The notes under the pieces: model-generated
Database searches by the model: none
The model's input: only the letters and a program-made list of their open reading frames with translations
What the model was told of the DNA's origin: nothing
Source of the DNA: Bog-473 sp963719485
GTDB lineage: Bacteria > Actinomycetota > Acidimicrobiia > Acidimicrobiales > RAAP-2
Reading direction: 5' to 3'
NCBI GenBank assembly: GCA_963719485.1
Contig: OY970387.1
Coordinates: forward strand, 2,666,001-2,730,000
DNA length: 64,000 bases
Position numbers and translations under genes: made by a program
In this document: positions 1-7,852 of the stretch, in pieces
Numbering within the stretch: the stretch's first letter is position 1
How the letters are laid out: the number at the start of each line of letters is the position of its first letter

Positions 1-315
1 ATGTCGTCAATCTCAGGGCCGGAGCATCTCAGCGGCCATCATCGAGACACCCTGTTGCAGATCTTTCAGGGGAAGACGAACCACAACGTCGAGTGGCATG
101 ATGTCGTCTCATTGCTCGAGGCGGTCGGATCCATCGAACAACGACACGACGACATGTTCGTGTTTCGCATCGGCCAAGAGACCGAGGTTCTCCGGCGCCC
201 GAGTGACGACAAGGACATCGACGGACAACAACTCGTCGACTTACGACGAATATTGACGACTGCCGGTTACGACACCATTGCCGCGGACCTCGAAAACAAG
301 GGCAAGGAGGCTTGA
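1..315 (+). CDS. conserved hypothetical small protein
   Basis: A 104-residue soluble protein with no signal peptide or membrane segment. Visible landmarks are Gly-His-His-Arg at 12-15, the motif EWHDVVSLLEAVG starting at residue 31, and DKDIDGQQLVDLRRIL near residues 70-85. The pattern resembles small conserved actinobacterial hypotheticals of about 90-100 residues. The size recalls HicA-like mRNA interferases, but I see no convincing HicA catalytic histidine and do not assign that role. The ATG is the first base of the window, so an upstream start cannot be excluded. The convergent VOC gene ends 17 bases after its stop. Confidence 0.6.
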   Translation: MSSISGPEHLSGHHRDTLLQIFQGKTNHNVEWHDVVSLLEAVGSIEQRHDDMFVFRIGQETEVLRRPSDDKDIDGQQLVDLRRILTTAGYDTIAADLENKGKEA

Positions 316-331
316 GAAACGAAGTGCTCTT

Positions 332-787
332 TCAGTAGAGCTGTTCGGCCAGCCCAACGAGGATGCCCTCGGGTCCGCGGACGTAGCAGAGCCTATAGAG
401 GTCCTCGTACTGCTGGACCTCGCCAACGAGCTCGGCGCCGTGAGCCTGCAAGCGGGCAAGGACGCCCTCGATGTCGTCGACGGCGAACATGACGCGACGT
501 ATGCCGAGAGTGTTCGCCGGAGCGTTCTGTCCGGTGTTGACCGCCGTCGGCGTATGGAACTTCGTCAGCTCAAGCCGGCCGTGGCCGTCAGGTGTCCGCA
601 CCATAGCGATGTCGGCTCGGACATCGTCGAGTCCGACGACGCGGTCCACCCAAGGTCCCTCGACGACTGCCTCGCCGTCCAGTTCCATACCGAGTTCAAG
701 GAAGAACGCAACAGCAGTATCAAGATCGTCGACAACGACGCCGACGTTGTCCATCCGTTGGATCGTCATAGACCCCAACGTAGTCAC
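332..787 (-). CDS. VOC (glyoxalase/bleomycin-resistance fold) family protein
   Basis: 151 residues forming two paired beta-alpha-beta-beta-beta modules. The first begins at MDNVGVVVDDLDTAVAFF (about 11-28) and the second at RRVMFAVDDIEGVL (about 97-110). The C-terminal RGPEGILVGLAEQL is the usual closing strand of lyase-like VOC proteins. The usual first metal-ligand histidine (HVGI) is replaced by Asn (NVGV), so metal binding and lyase chemistry are uncertain. The substrate cannot be deduced. It stands alone, convergent with the first gene of the window. Confidence 0.8.
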   Translation of the reverse strand: MTTLGSMTIQRMDNVGVVVDDLDTAVAFFLELGMELDGEAVVEGPWVDRVVGLDDVRADIAMVRTPDGHGRLELTKFHTPTAVNTGQNAPANTLGIRRVMFAVDDIEGVLARLQAHGAELVGEVQQYEDLYRLCYVRGPEGILVGLAEQLY

Positions 788-829
788 CAGCCACTGCGGA
801 GCTCTTGAACCCTGATCACGACACCTGCC

Positions 830-1519
830 CTACTCGCCCGTGAATCGAAACTCCGCCTGCCAGGAACCGTCGGAATGGACGACTTCCCAATAGCGCTTTG
901 CGATGTTCTCGGGGTCGAAGGCAGTGCCTGCAACGATCTGCCCTGCGATCGTCAATGTGGCCACCCGTATGCCATCAGGCTCCAAGTCGGCGCCGAGCAT
1001 GGTGGCGGCGGATCGAAGTGCGGCTTTGCCGATGGAAACGGTCGCGAGGGCTGGGATCGGATAGTCAGCGAATCCGCCGCCCGTCACGATGATGGTGCCG
1101 GAGCCGGCCGCACGCATCGCTGGGGCGGCGACCTGTGTCAGAACGATGAAGCTGATGACGTCAACTGCATACGCCGCCTGCAGGTGCTCGACGCTCGAGC
1201 TCAGCAGCGTGTCCGGAGCTCCCATGACTGCGTTGTAGATGATGAGACCGGGCGCACCCGGTTCGTTGTAGCGCTCAGCCATTCGAGCTCCCAGAGCTTC
1301 AGGGTCGCTGGCATCTGCTGCGATCGTGTCGATCTGGGCTCCGGTGTCACTCAGGTTGTCGGCGAGATCGCGCAGTCCGTCCGTGCTGCGGGCAAGCAAG
1401 GTCACTCGATAGCCGCCGTCGGCGAAGCGACGAGCCACGGCCATTCCAAGACCCGGTCCGGCACCGACCAGAAGAAGGTGACGGTTGTCGAGCGAGGATC
1501 CTACTGAGTCGTCGGGCAT
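830..1519 (-). CDS. short-chain dehydrogenase/reductase (SDR), atypical active site
   Basis: About 229 residues, starting at ATG 1519 with an AGGAAG Shine-Dalgarno about 8 bases upstream. A longer in-frame extension exists but has no protein-like character. The Rossmann motif GAGPGLGMAVARRF lies near residues 16-29, and LIIYNAV stands where SDRs have NNAG. The catalytic region is weak: TGGGF replaces the Ser-containing strand and there is no clear YxxxK (ATVSIGKAAL replaces YxASK), so the catalytic Tyr appears lost. It may bind nucleotide without classical SDR catalysis. Function is not assignable beyond the family. Confidence 0.75.
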   Translation of the reverse strand: MPDDSVGSSLDNRHLLLVGAGPGLGMAVARRFADGGYRVTLLARSTDGLRDLADNLSDTGAQIDTIAADASDPEALGARMAERYNEPGAPGLIIYNAVMGAPDTLLSSSVEHLQAAYAVDVISFIVLTQVAAPAMRAAGSGTIIVTGGGFADYPIPALATVSIGKAALRSAATMLGADLEPDGIRVATLTIAGQIVAGTAFDPENIAKRYWEVVHSDGSWQAEFRFTGE

Positions 1520-1670
1520 GAGCCTGCTTCCTTTCGTATCGAATGTTCTGGGGTGTGGCCTCCATATTCCTTGCGGCCCGGAAGGGTTCGCATCGAGGAA
1601 ACGTAGTCGGCTACTAGCTCTTCGAGAGAGCCGTTCAAGTCGGAACGGTCGAAAGAAGGTCAATATCCGT

Positions 1671-2456
1671 TCAGATGATCGTGGCGGCGTAGTCCGGGAC
1701 GTAGCGGTAGCGGTCGCGGGGAGGTCGCCGATAATCGCCGATTGGCGGGCGGGGGGGAAGCTTGACCTTCGGAGCTTGACGGGCGTCGTACGGCACGACT
1801 GACAAGAGGTGAGCGACGCAGTTGAGCCGAGCTCGCTTCTTGTCATCGGCCTCGACCTCGTACCAGGGGGAGTCTGGTAAGTCGCAGTGAGCGAACATCT
1901 CGTCCTTGGCCCTCGAATACGCGACCCAACGGTTACGGCCCTCGAGGTCAATCTCGCTGAGCTTCCAGCGTTTCAAGGGATCATTGACGCGCTCTTTGAA
2001 CCTCCGCTCCTGTTCCTCGTCGCTCACGGAGAACCAGTACTTGATCAGAATGATGCCGTCGTCGATCAGCATTCGCTCGAAGGCGGGACACTGTCGGAGG
2101 AAGCGGTGGTACTCCTCATCTGTACAGAATCCCATCACACGCTCTACCCCGGCTCGGTTGTACCAGCTGCGGTCGAACAGGACGATCTCCCCTCCGGCGG
2201 GAAGATGGGCGATGTAGCGCTGAAAATACCACTGGCCCTCTTCGCGGTCGCTCGGGACCGGGAGCGCAGCGATCCGGCACCATCGGGGATTGAGGTATTC
2301 GGTAATGCGCTTGATCAGGCCGCCCTTGCCAGCGGCATCGCGACCCTCGATCACGATGACGACCCGCCGACCCTCGTCGCGGACCCACTGTTGCATCTTC
2401 ACCAGCTCCTCTTGAAGGTGCAGGAGTGCTTTGTCATATGCGCGATTGTCGGCCAT
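1671..2456 (-). CDS. ppk2: polyphosphate kinase 2 (PPK2 family)
   Basis: 261 residues, a single-domain PPK2, which transfers phosphate between polyphosphate and nucleotides in the cytosol. Walker A EGRDAAGKGG is at 37-46 and Walker B FDRSWYNRAGVE at 94-105. The lid region with ERVNDPLKRWKLSEID follows near residue 175. The basic C-terminus (PPRPPIGDYRRPPRDRYRY) is typical of this family. Length and N-terminus (YDKALLHLQEELVKMQQWV) match one-domain class I/III enzymes. Which nucleotide is preferred cannot be read from sequence. No operon partner is visible. Confidence 0.92.
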   Translation of the reverse strand: MADNRAYDKALLHLQEELVKMQQWVRDEGRRVVIVIEGRDAAGKGGLIKRITEYLNPRWCRIAALPVPSDREEGQWYFQRYIAHLPAGGEIVLFDRSWYNRAGVERVMGFCTDEEYHRFLRQCPAFERMLIDDGIILIKYWFSVSDEEQERRFKERVNDPLKRWKLSEIDLEGRNRWVAYSRAKDEMFAHCDLPDSPWYEVEADDKKRARLNCVAHLLSVVPYDARQAPKVKLPPRPPIGDYRRPPRDRYRYVPDYAATII

Positions 2457-3098
2457 GTAATCATCCTGCCAGGCGATCAGGTCACGGAGGTCGAACGGGC
2501 GGGGAGCTCACGCCGGACTGCCGGACGACTGCGCCCTCATCCGGCCGAATTTCTAATCCCTGGCTCCGTCAACGTCGCTTTGGGTTACCCGAATCGAACG
2601 CGGCCAACCCTGGGCAGCCGAGAGTCGGACCCAATATGTGTCACCGTCGAAGGAGATCCATGACACCGTGGGGGGTGACCCGTCGGGTCCGGACAGCGGG
2701 AGAGGGTTGGACCGGTACTTTGGGTTGACTCGATAGCCGCGAATCGGTTGATCAACTTCGGCCGTGCAAGCGGCTCCAGAACCACGAGCCCGCCATGACA
2801 AACTCGCCAGTCTTTTCAAGGGCCCTTCTTCCGTTTCGGCATCTTTGGTTGCGACTGTACGCCGTCAGCCCAAGATGCCGCATCGGGGAAGGTTTGAAGG
2901 GATGCCTCCGAGCGCCCGGACGGAGAGGCGCTTGGGCACAAGAGGGCAGGCCACGGATGAATCGTGGACAGGCGTTCATGGTCATGGGGGGGCGAGAGTT
3001 CACCGGCGCCGATGGCGCCCCGAAAAGGCTCCGGGCAAGTTCTCGTCCTCGCCTGTGTCCTCTGTGGCCCTCTCGGATGCCAGCCGGCGAATCTCCTC
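2457..3098. other. 642-base gap without a convincing gene
   Basis: Open frames on both strands here have no recognisable domain or plausible ribosome binding site. A minus-strand frame (2553-2819) ends in a stretch containing TVSWISFDGDTYWVRLSAAQ, which could be the eroded tail of a gene, but nothing upstream continues it. The 5' end holds the promoter region of the PPK2 gene. Confidence 0.4.
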
Positions 3099-4091
3099 TC
3101 ACCGTGGGGAGTCACCCATGCGGTACCCGTGAGTGAGCTCGTCGAGCCGGGATTTCAAATCGTCCTCGAGCACGAACTCTGCCGCTTCCAGGCTCGCCCC
3201 AAGCTGGTCCGGATGGCTCGCACCGATGATGGGTGCAGTGACCGCCTCATTCGCCAATACCCAGGCGACGGACAGCGTCACGAGGCTCACACCGACCTCT
3301 TCCGCAATGGCCAGGAGTCGATCGATGGTGTCGAACTCCCGGTCGTGCCAATAGCGCCCTTGATACATCTGACCGGCGTTGCCGAGAGTGAATCGAGTGC
3401 CTTCGGCAGGCCGATCACCGCGACGGTGCTTCCCCGACAAGAGGCCGCCCGCAATGGGGTTGTACGGAATGACTCCGACCCCATCCTCACCGCAGAAAGG
3501 GAGCATCTCACGCTCTATCTGGCGGAACAAGAGGTTGTAGCGAGGTTGAACCGAGTCGAACCGCGCGAGGCCGAGCGTCTCGCTGCGTCCGATGGCGCGC
3601 ACCAACTGGTAGGTGAGAAAATTCGAACATCCGATGTAGCGGACTTTGCCTTGGTGGACAAGGTCATCGAGCGCACCAAGCGTCTCGTCGATCGGGGTCG
3701 CTGAATCGAACCCATGGAGCTGATAAATGTCGATGTAGTCGGTTTGGAGACGGCGCAAGGATGCGTCGATGGCATCGAAGATGTGCCTTCTTGAGTTGCC
3801 GCCATCGAACGGTGACGGCCCAGTGCGTCCAAAGCATTTCGTAGCGAGTACGAATCGGTCCCTCTTTCCATGCAGCCAGCGACCCAGGATCTCCTCCGTG
3901 CGACCTATTGTCGCAAGATCACCGCCAAGTGGATAGACATCCGAACTATCGATGAAATCGATGCCACCTTCGGCAGCTCGATCGAGAATCGACACTGAAG
4001 TCGGCTCGTCGCACTGCAATCCAAAGGTCATCGTCCCAAGGCAGAGCTTCGATACCTGAAGGCCGGTTCGTCCTAGTCGTGAGTGGTTCAT
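3099..4091 (-). CDS. aldo/keto reductase
   Basis: 330 residues, the usual length for a TIM-barrel NAD(P)H-dependent aldo-keto reductase. The catalytic tetrad is complete: Asp48 and Tyr53 in FIDSSDVYPLG, Lys85 in VLATKCFG, and His126 in IYQLHGFD. The substrate-binding and cofactor motifs IGCSNF and the C-terminal PIIGASHPDQL are in place. It belongs to the AKR5/AKR11-like general stress or oxidoreductase class seen widely in actinobacteria; the physiological substrate is unknown. It is divergent from the RibD_C reductase at 4393 across about 300 bases. Confidence 0.93.
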   Translation of the reverse strand: MNHSRLGRTGLQVSKLCLGTMTFGLQCDEPTSVSILDRAAEGGIDFIDSSDVYPLGGDLATIGRTEEILGRWLHGKRDRFVLATKCFGRTGPSPFDGGNSRRHIFDAIDASLRRLQTDYIDIYQLHGFDSATPIDETLGALDDLVHQGKVRYIGCSNFLTYQLVRAIGRSETLGLARFDSVQPRYNLLFRQIEREMLPFCGEDGVGVIPYNPIAGGLLSGKHRRGDRPAEGTRFTLGNAGQMYQGRYWHDREFDTIDRLLAIAEEVGVSLVTLSVAWVLANEAVTAPIIGASHPDQLGASLEAAEFVLEDDLKSRLDELTHGYRMGDSPR

Positions 4092-4344
4092 GTCCAGAAA
4101 GGTAGCGGGCCGACTGCTTTTGCGTGTTTGGTTGAACAGCCTGGAATAGCGCGGATGGTGGGCGGCCTTAGCCCACTGTGAATGGCCACCATCGCCAGCG
4201 TCCGCGGGATATTACGGGATGAGACTCCACCTTCTGAACGGAAGTTCATCATCGTGTCACGAATGCTCAAGGGGAGCGCGAGTCGAACCCCCCCCTGCCC
4301 ACGTAGGAGTCAGGCACATCGCGTTTACTCGATTCAAGGTAACT

Positions 4345-4364
4345 GCGCGCACTACCTTGGGCCG
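4345..4364 (+). promoter_or_regulatory. 20-base upstream element shared with the paralogous gene at 10098
   Basis: The 20 bases GCGCGCACTACCTTGGGCCG begin 48 bases before the ATG at 4393. The paralogue at 10098 has a 16/20 match beginning 45 bases before its own ATG (10053-10072). Either a promoter or operator was duplicated together with the gene, or this is recent duplication residue. No function has been shown. Confidence 0.3.
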
Positions 4365-4392
4365 AAGTCCGATCCTCCTAAAGGTGATCACC

Positions 4393-4956
4393 ATGGCAAA
4401 GCTGATCTTCTCGGCGATCACTTCGCTCGACGGGTACATAGAGGACGAAGATGGCAATTTCGACTGGGGGGCGCCTGACGAGGAAGTACATGACTTCGTC
4501 AATGACCTGGTACGACCTGTTGGCACCTACCTCTACGGACGCAGGATGTACGAGACGATGGTCTACTGGGAGACTGTGGGGGCTCTTGCCGACGAGCCGC
4601 CCTGCGTGCGGGACTTCACGGCGTTATGGCAGGCAACCGACAAGATCGTGTACTCCAAGTCGCTGGAAGCCGTGTCAAGCGCCAAAACGCGCATAGAGCG
4701 CAAACTCGACCCGCAGGTGATCCAAGAGATGAAATCCTCACAGGAACGAGACATCACCGTGGGCGGCCCCAACCTGGCAGCGCAGGCTTTCAAGGCTGGG
4801 CTCGTCGACGAATGCCACCTCTTCCTGACGCCCATTGTCGTGGGGGGCGGCAAACCTTCCCTGCCCAACAACATCCGCCTTGACCTGGAACTGCTCAGCG
4901 AGCGCCGCTTTCACAGCGGCGTTGTATTCCTCCACTACCGCACCCTCAATGGTTGA
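4393..4956 (+). CDS. RibD C-terminal/DHFR-fold family reductase
   Basis: 187 residues of the RibD_C (bacterial DHFR-like) fold, predicted to be an NAD(P)H-dependent reductase of unknown substrate. It starts MAKLIFSAITSLDGYIEDEDG, with an AAGGTGAT ribosome binding site 6-7 bases upstream. Further family motifs are GTYLYGRRMYETM, DITVGGPNLAAQAF and DECHLFLTPIVVGGG. It is closely similar along its whole length to the gene at 10098, so the two are paralogues within the same low-GC region. An in-frame extension upstream of 4393 is not protein-like. Confidence 0.88.
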   Translation: MAKLIFSAITSLDGYIEDEDGNFDWGAPDEEVHDFVNDLVRPVGTYLYGRRMYETMVYWETVGALADEPPCVRDFTALWQATDKIVYSKSLEAVSSAKTRIERKLDPQVIQEMKSSQERDITVGGPNLAAQAFKAGLVDECHLFLTPIVVGGGKPSLPNNIRLDLELLSERRFHSGVVFLHYRTLNG

Positions 4957-5187
4957 TTCAGAGCATCCCTGAAACTGTCTCGGTGTGCCACTTGGTGCCG
5001 TCGTGCTCGAGGTCCCAGAGTGCGTTTGCGGAATGTTGGCCAGTGTCCAGCCGGTGACGGTTTCATGAAGTGGGCGCCGACGGTGGGGTCGGTGCCGGAC
5101 GAGGGGTGTACAAATCTCGGGTTCCTTGGCCAAACCCGTGAGCGGAGGCTATTGCAACGAAGCTTGCAGTCGGCAACGATCTGAGTC

Positions 5188-5616
5188 GTGGACCACGATG
5201 CATCGGCAGGCGGAGGTAAACCTCTACCACTCATACTCGCCCGAGAGCTAGCGTCGAATCTCGCGACGCCGATGTTTCTCATCGATGCGCGTGGGGTGCT
5301 CGTGTTCTACAACGATGCAGCGGCGCTCCTCATCGGCAGGCCATTCGGCGACGCGGGCGAGCTACCGGCCGAAGAGTTCGGCGCCGTGTTACACCTAAAG
5401 ACCCTGGACGACAAGCCGTTACGTCGGCGGGACACGCCCGCGGGGATCGCCTTCTTCGAACGTCGCCCCGCCCACCGAACGCTGGCAGCGACCGGCTACG
5501 ACGGCGTGCAGCGTCTTGTACACGCGACGGCCTATCCGTTGTTCGGCTCGACTGCCCAGATGCACGGGGTGGTGTCGGTGTTTTGGGAAGTGGGCGACGA
5601 GGAAGACCACGTCTGA
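5188..5616 (+). CDS. PAS-domain protein, translationally coupled to an MBL hydrolase
   Basis: 142 residues from GTG 5188. A single PAS domain is visible: LATPMFLIDARGVLVFYNDAAALLIG is its opening PAS core (residues 26-51, described by its key F/N/A positions), and HGVVSVFWEVGDEED closes it. No kinase, HTH or transmembrane segment follows, so it is a stand-alone sensor. Its TGA (5614-5616) overlaps the ATG of the downstream metallo-hydrolase (5616), which suggests the PAS protein controls or partners that enzyme. The ligand (heme, flavin or small molecule) is not evident. Confidence 0.8.
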   Translation: MDHDASAGGGKPLPLILARELASNLATPMFLIDARGVLVFYNDAAALLIGRPFGDAGELPAEEFGAVLHLKTLDDKPLRRRDTPAGIAFFERRPAHRTLAATGYDGVQRLVHATAYPLFGSTAQMHGVVSVFWEVGDEEDHV

Positions 5617-6488
5617 TGCAGGCGCGCGTGTGGGGATGCCGTGGCTCGGTCGCCGCGCCCGGCCCGGATACCGTCAAGTACGGCGGGAACACATCGTGTG
5701 TCGAGGTGCGACTTTCCAGCGGAGAGATCCTTGTGCTCGACGCCGGGACCGGGATTCGGCCGCTGGGCGTCCTCTTGCAAGCTACTCCGTGCCCTGAGCT
5801 TCACATCTTGCTCAGCCACCTCCATCTTGACCATTTGCAGGGGCTCGGGTTCTTCCGGCCGCTGTTCGATCCCAATGTCCACATTCACATCTGGGGTCCG
5901 CCGTCTCCGGTTCAGCCACTCTCCGAGCGGATTGCGATGTATCTCTCTCCTCCGCTGTTCCCGGTCCACCTCAACGATGTCCCCGCCCGCCTGACCTTCC
6001 ATGACGCGCCCGAAGACGTCTTCTCCATTGGCTCGGCAACGATACGATCGGCCAAGGTGCAACACCAGGGTCCGACCGTCGGCTACCGGATCGAGGAGCA
6101 CGGACACGCGCTGGTGTACCTCCCGGATCACGAGCCCTCGCTCGGCACCGAGCTGCGCTTTGTCCCTCGTGAGTGGATGAGCGGTTATGACATTGCGCGG
6201 GATGCCGATGTCTTATTGCACGACGCTCAATATCGCGACCACGAGTACGGTGCACATGTCGGCTGGGGACATTCGGGCATCGCCGACGCAATGGAGTTCG
6301 CCGACAAGACAGGCGCTCGGAACCTGGTGCTGTTCCATCACGACCCTTACCACACCGACAGCGAGCTCGAAGAGCTGATCAGCGAGGCTCGTAAGATCTG
6401 GCCATCGGCGGAAGATCGGGTGTGTTTAGCGAACGAGGGCATGACAATCACGTTCGACAGTGAAGGTGTTCGACTCGTCGCCCGGTGA
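5616..6488 (+). CDS. MBL-fold metallo-hydrolase (cyclic phosphodiesterase-like)
   Basis: 290 residues from ATG 5616, which overlaps the previous stop. The N-terminus MQARVWGCRGSVAAPGPDTV and NTSCVEV fit the PhnP/CpdA-like MBL branch (phosphodiesterases, RNase-like). The metal-binding motif HLHLDH is at 68-73; further metal ligands lie in VYLPDHEP, LLHDAQY, GWGHSG and LFHHDP. The best guess is hydrolysis of a cyclic or phosphodiester bond in the cytosol. Pairing with a stand-alone PAS sensor suggests a regulated signal-degrading unit; this is inference from gene coupling. Confidence 0.88.
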   Translation: MQARVWGCRGSVAAPGPDTVKYGGNTSCVEVRLSSGEILVLDAGTGIRPLGVLLQATPCPELHILLSHLHLDHLQGLGFFRPLFDPNVHIHIWGPPSPVQPLSERIAMYLSPPLFPVHLNDVPARLTFHDAPEDVFSIGSATIRSAKVQHQGPTVGYRIEEHGHALVYLPDHEPSLGTELRFVPREWMSGYDIARDADVLLHDAQYRDHEYGAHVGWGHSGIADAMEFADKTGARNLVLFHHDPYHTDSELEELISEARKIWPSAEDRVCLANEGMTITFDSEGVRLVAR

Positions 6489-6555
6489 GCCCAAGCGAGC
6501 GAAGGCCGACACGAGAGTCCCACGACTGCCTCCGAACGCATCGGGACGTCCCTAA

Positions 6556-7656
6556 CTATGGCGCTTCGGAATCATGCTGATTGACGCGATCCCTGGCTCC
6601 GGCAAGCCGGTTGGCCACCAGCTCCTCGGCGGCAGCCAGCGGGGTGACGCCGCACGACTCAGCGCGCTCGAGCACCATGTTCGTTGTGGCCCGGATCCGA
6701 CGAATAGCCAGCAGTGCACGCGCGTGGTCATAACCATGGGACTCTTCCGCGATATTGATGATGCCACCTGCGTTCGCCAGGAAGTCGGGGACATAGAGAA
6801 TTCCCGCCGCCGCAAGTGAGTCCGCCACTTGAGCACAGGCAAGCTGGTTGTTTGCCGCTCCAACGATGAGTGCGAAGTGAAGCTCAGGCGCAACCTCTTC
6901 GGTGAGCAGCCCTCCCAACGCACATGGACAGAAGATGTCAGCGGCAACTTTCAGAGCATCGTTCGGATCGACAAGGCGGGAGGCGCCGGCGCGGAGGGCA
7001 CGCTCGGCCTTCGAGGGATCCACGTCTGAGGCAAGCACGACGACCTCTCGCTGCACGAGAAGCCGAATGATCTCTCCTCCCACCTTCCCGGCGCCGAGAA
7101 CACATACGGTCCTGTCCTTGAGGCCGTTATCCCAGAGTCGAACAGCCGCGGCCTCCATCGCAACCACCACACCGAAAGCAGTTGCGGAACTGGGATCGCC
7201 GGACCCGCCGAGCGAGGTGGACGTACCTGCCACGAATGGAGTCGTCTCCCGAATGAGATCCATGTCCTCCTGGTTTGTCCCGATATCTTCTGCAGTGACG
7301 TAGCGCCCCTGAAGGAAGTTGACCGCAGCGGCGAAATCACGAAGCAGAGCGGGCGTCTTGACGAGGCGTGGTTCCCCGATGATGACCGCTTTGCCACCTC
7401 CTCGTGTCAGTCCCGCCAGAGCCGCCTTCTGCGTCATGGCTCTCGAAAGGCGAAGGACATCATGGAGAGCAAGTGCCTCGTCCTCATAGGGATAGAACCG
7501 GGCTCCGCCGAGTGAGGGACCCAGGAGCGTGGAATGGATCGCGATGATGGCTCGAAGCCCGGTCTGCTCACGCCGAATCACGACGATGTCCTCGTGCTCG
7601 GACCCGGACAGACCGTCGAGCCCCTCGTCTGACTCGGTCGCGGGCAAGGCACTCAC
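6556..7656 (-). CDS. Glu/Leu/Phe/Val dehydrogenase family protein (leucine dehydrogenase-like)
   Basis: 366 residues, the size of NAD-dependent leucine/phenylalanine dehydrogenases, which reversibly deaminate branched-chain or aromatic amino acids. Substrate and catalytic lysines are present: Lys77 in MTQKAALAGL and Lys89 in GGGKAVIIGEP. The Rossmann motif VLGAGKVGGEIIRLL sits near 188-202 and CPCALGG and DFLANAGGIIN follow. Exact amino-acid preference is not readable. It is monocistronic, convergent with the MBL gene. Confidence 0.9.
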   Translation of the reverse strand: MSALPATESDEGLDGLSGSEHEDIVVIRREQTGLRAIIAIHSTLLGPSLGGARFYPYEDEALALHDVLRLSRAMTQKAALAGLTRGGGKAVIIGEPRLVKTPALLRDFAAAVNFLQGRYVTAEDIGTNQEDMDLIRETTPFVAGTSTSLGGSGDPSSATAFGVVVAMEAAAVRLWDNGLKDRTVCVLGAGKVGGEIIRLLVQREVVVLASDVDPSKAERALRAGASRLVDPNDALKVAADIFCPCALGGLLTEEVAPELHFALIVGAANNQLACAQVADSLAAAGILYVPDFLANAGGIINIAEESHGYDHARALLAIRRIRATTNMVLERAESCGVTPLAAAEELVANRLAGARDRVNQHDSEAP

Positions 7657-7852
7657 GCCGAAATCCTATGGGCGATCGACCCGAGAAGCGTTCGGAGAGA
7701 GCGTCTACGGGGCAGATCCGAGGCTGGTTTGGGAAGAGATCCACACTGAGTCGGTACCTCGCCCGGAACGCGGCACTACTCCGTATGCCGGGGAAGGTGC
7801 AGAGGCGTATGGGCTCAAGACGTCACCGGTTCTCTCAGCCGGGCGAGCTTCC

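Noticed and set aside
2553..2819. Open frame on the minus strand in the 2.5-3.1 kb gap
   Set aside because: No ribosome binding site, no continuation of its one protein-like stretch, and competing frames are equally open.
4261..4310. Minus-strand text GGGGTTCGACTC that resembles the T-loop of a tRNA
   Set aside because: The strand after the loop (GCGC) does not pair with the G-run, and no D or anticodon arm can be folded upstream. It may be an eroded fragment but there is no support for a gene.
4957..5187. Minus-strand tail reading ALWDLEHDGTKWHTETVSGM before a stop near 4962
   Set aside because: It looks protein-like but has a stop within 40 residues upstream and no start; at most a gene remnant.
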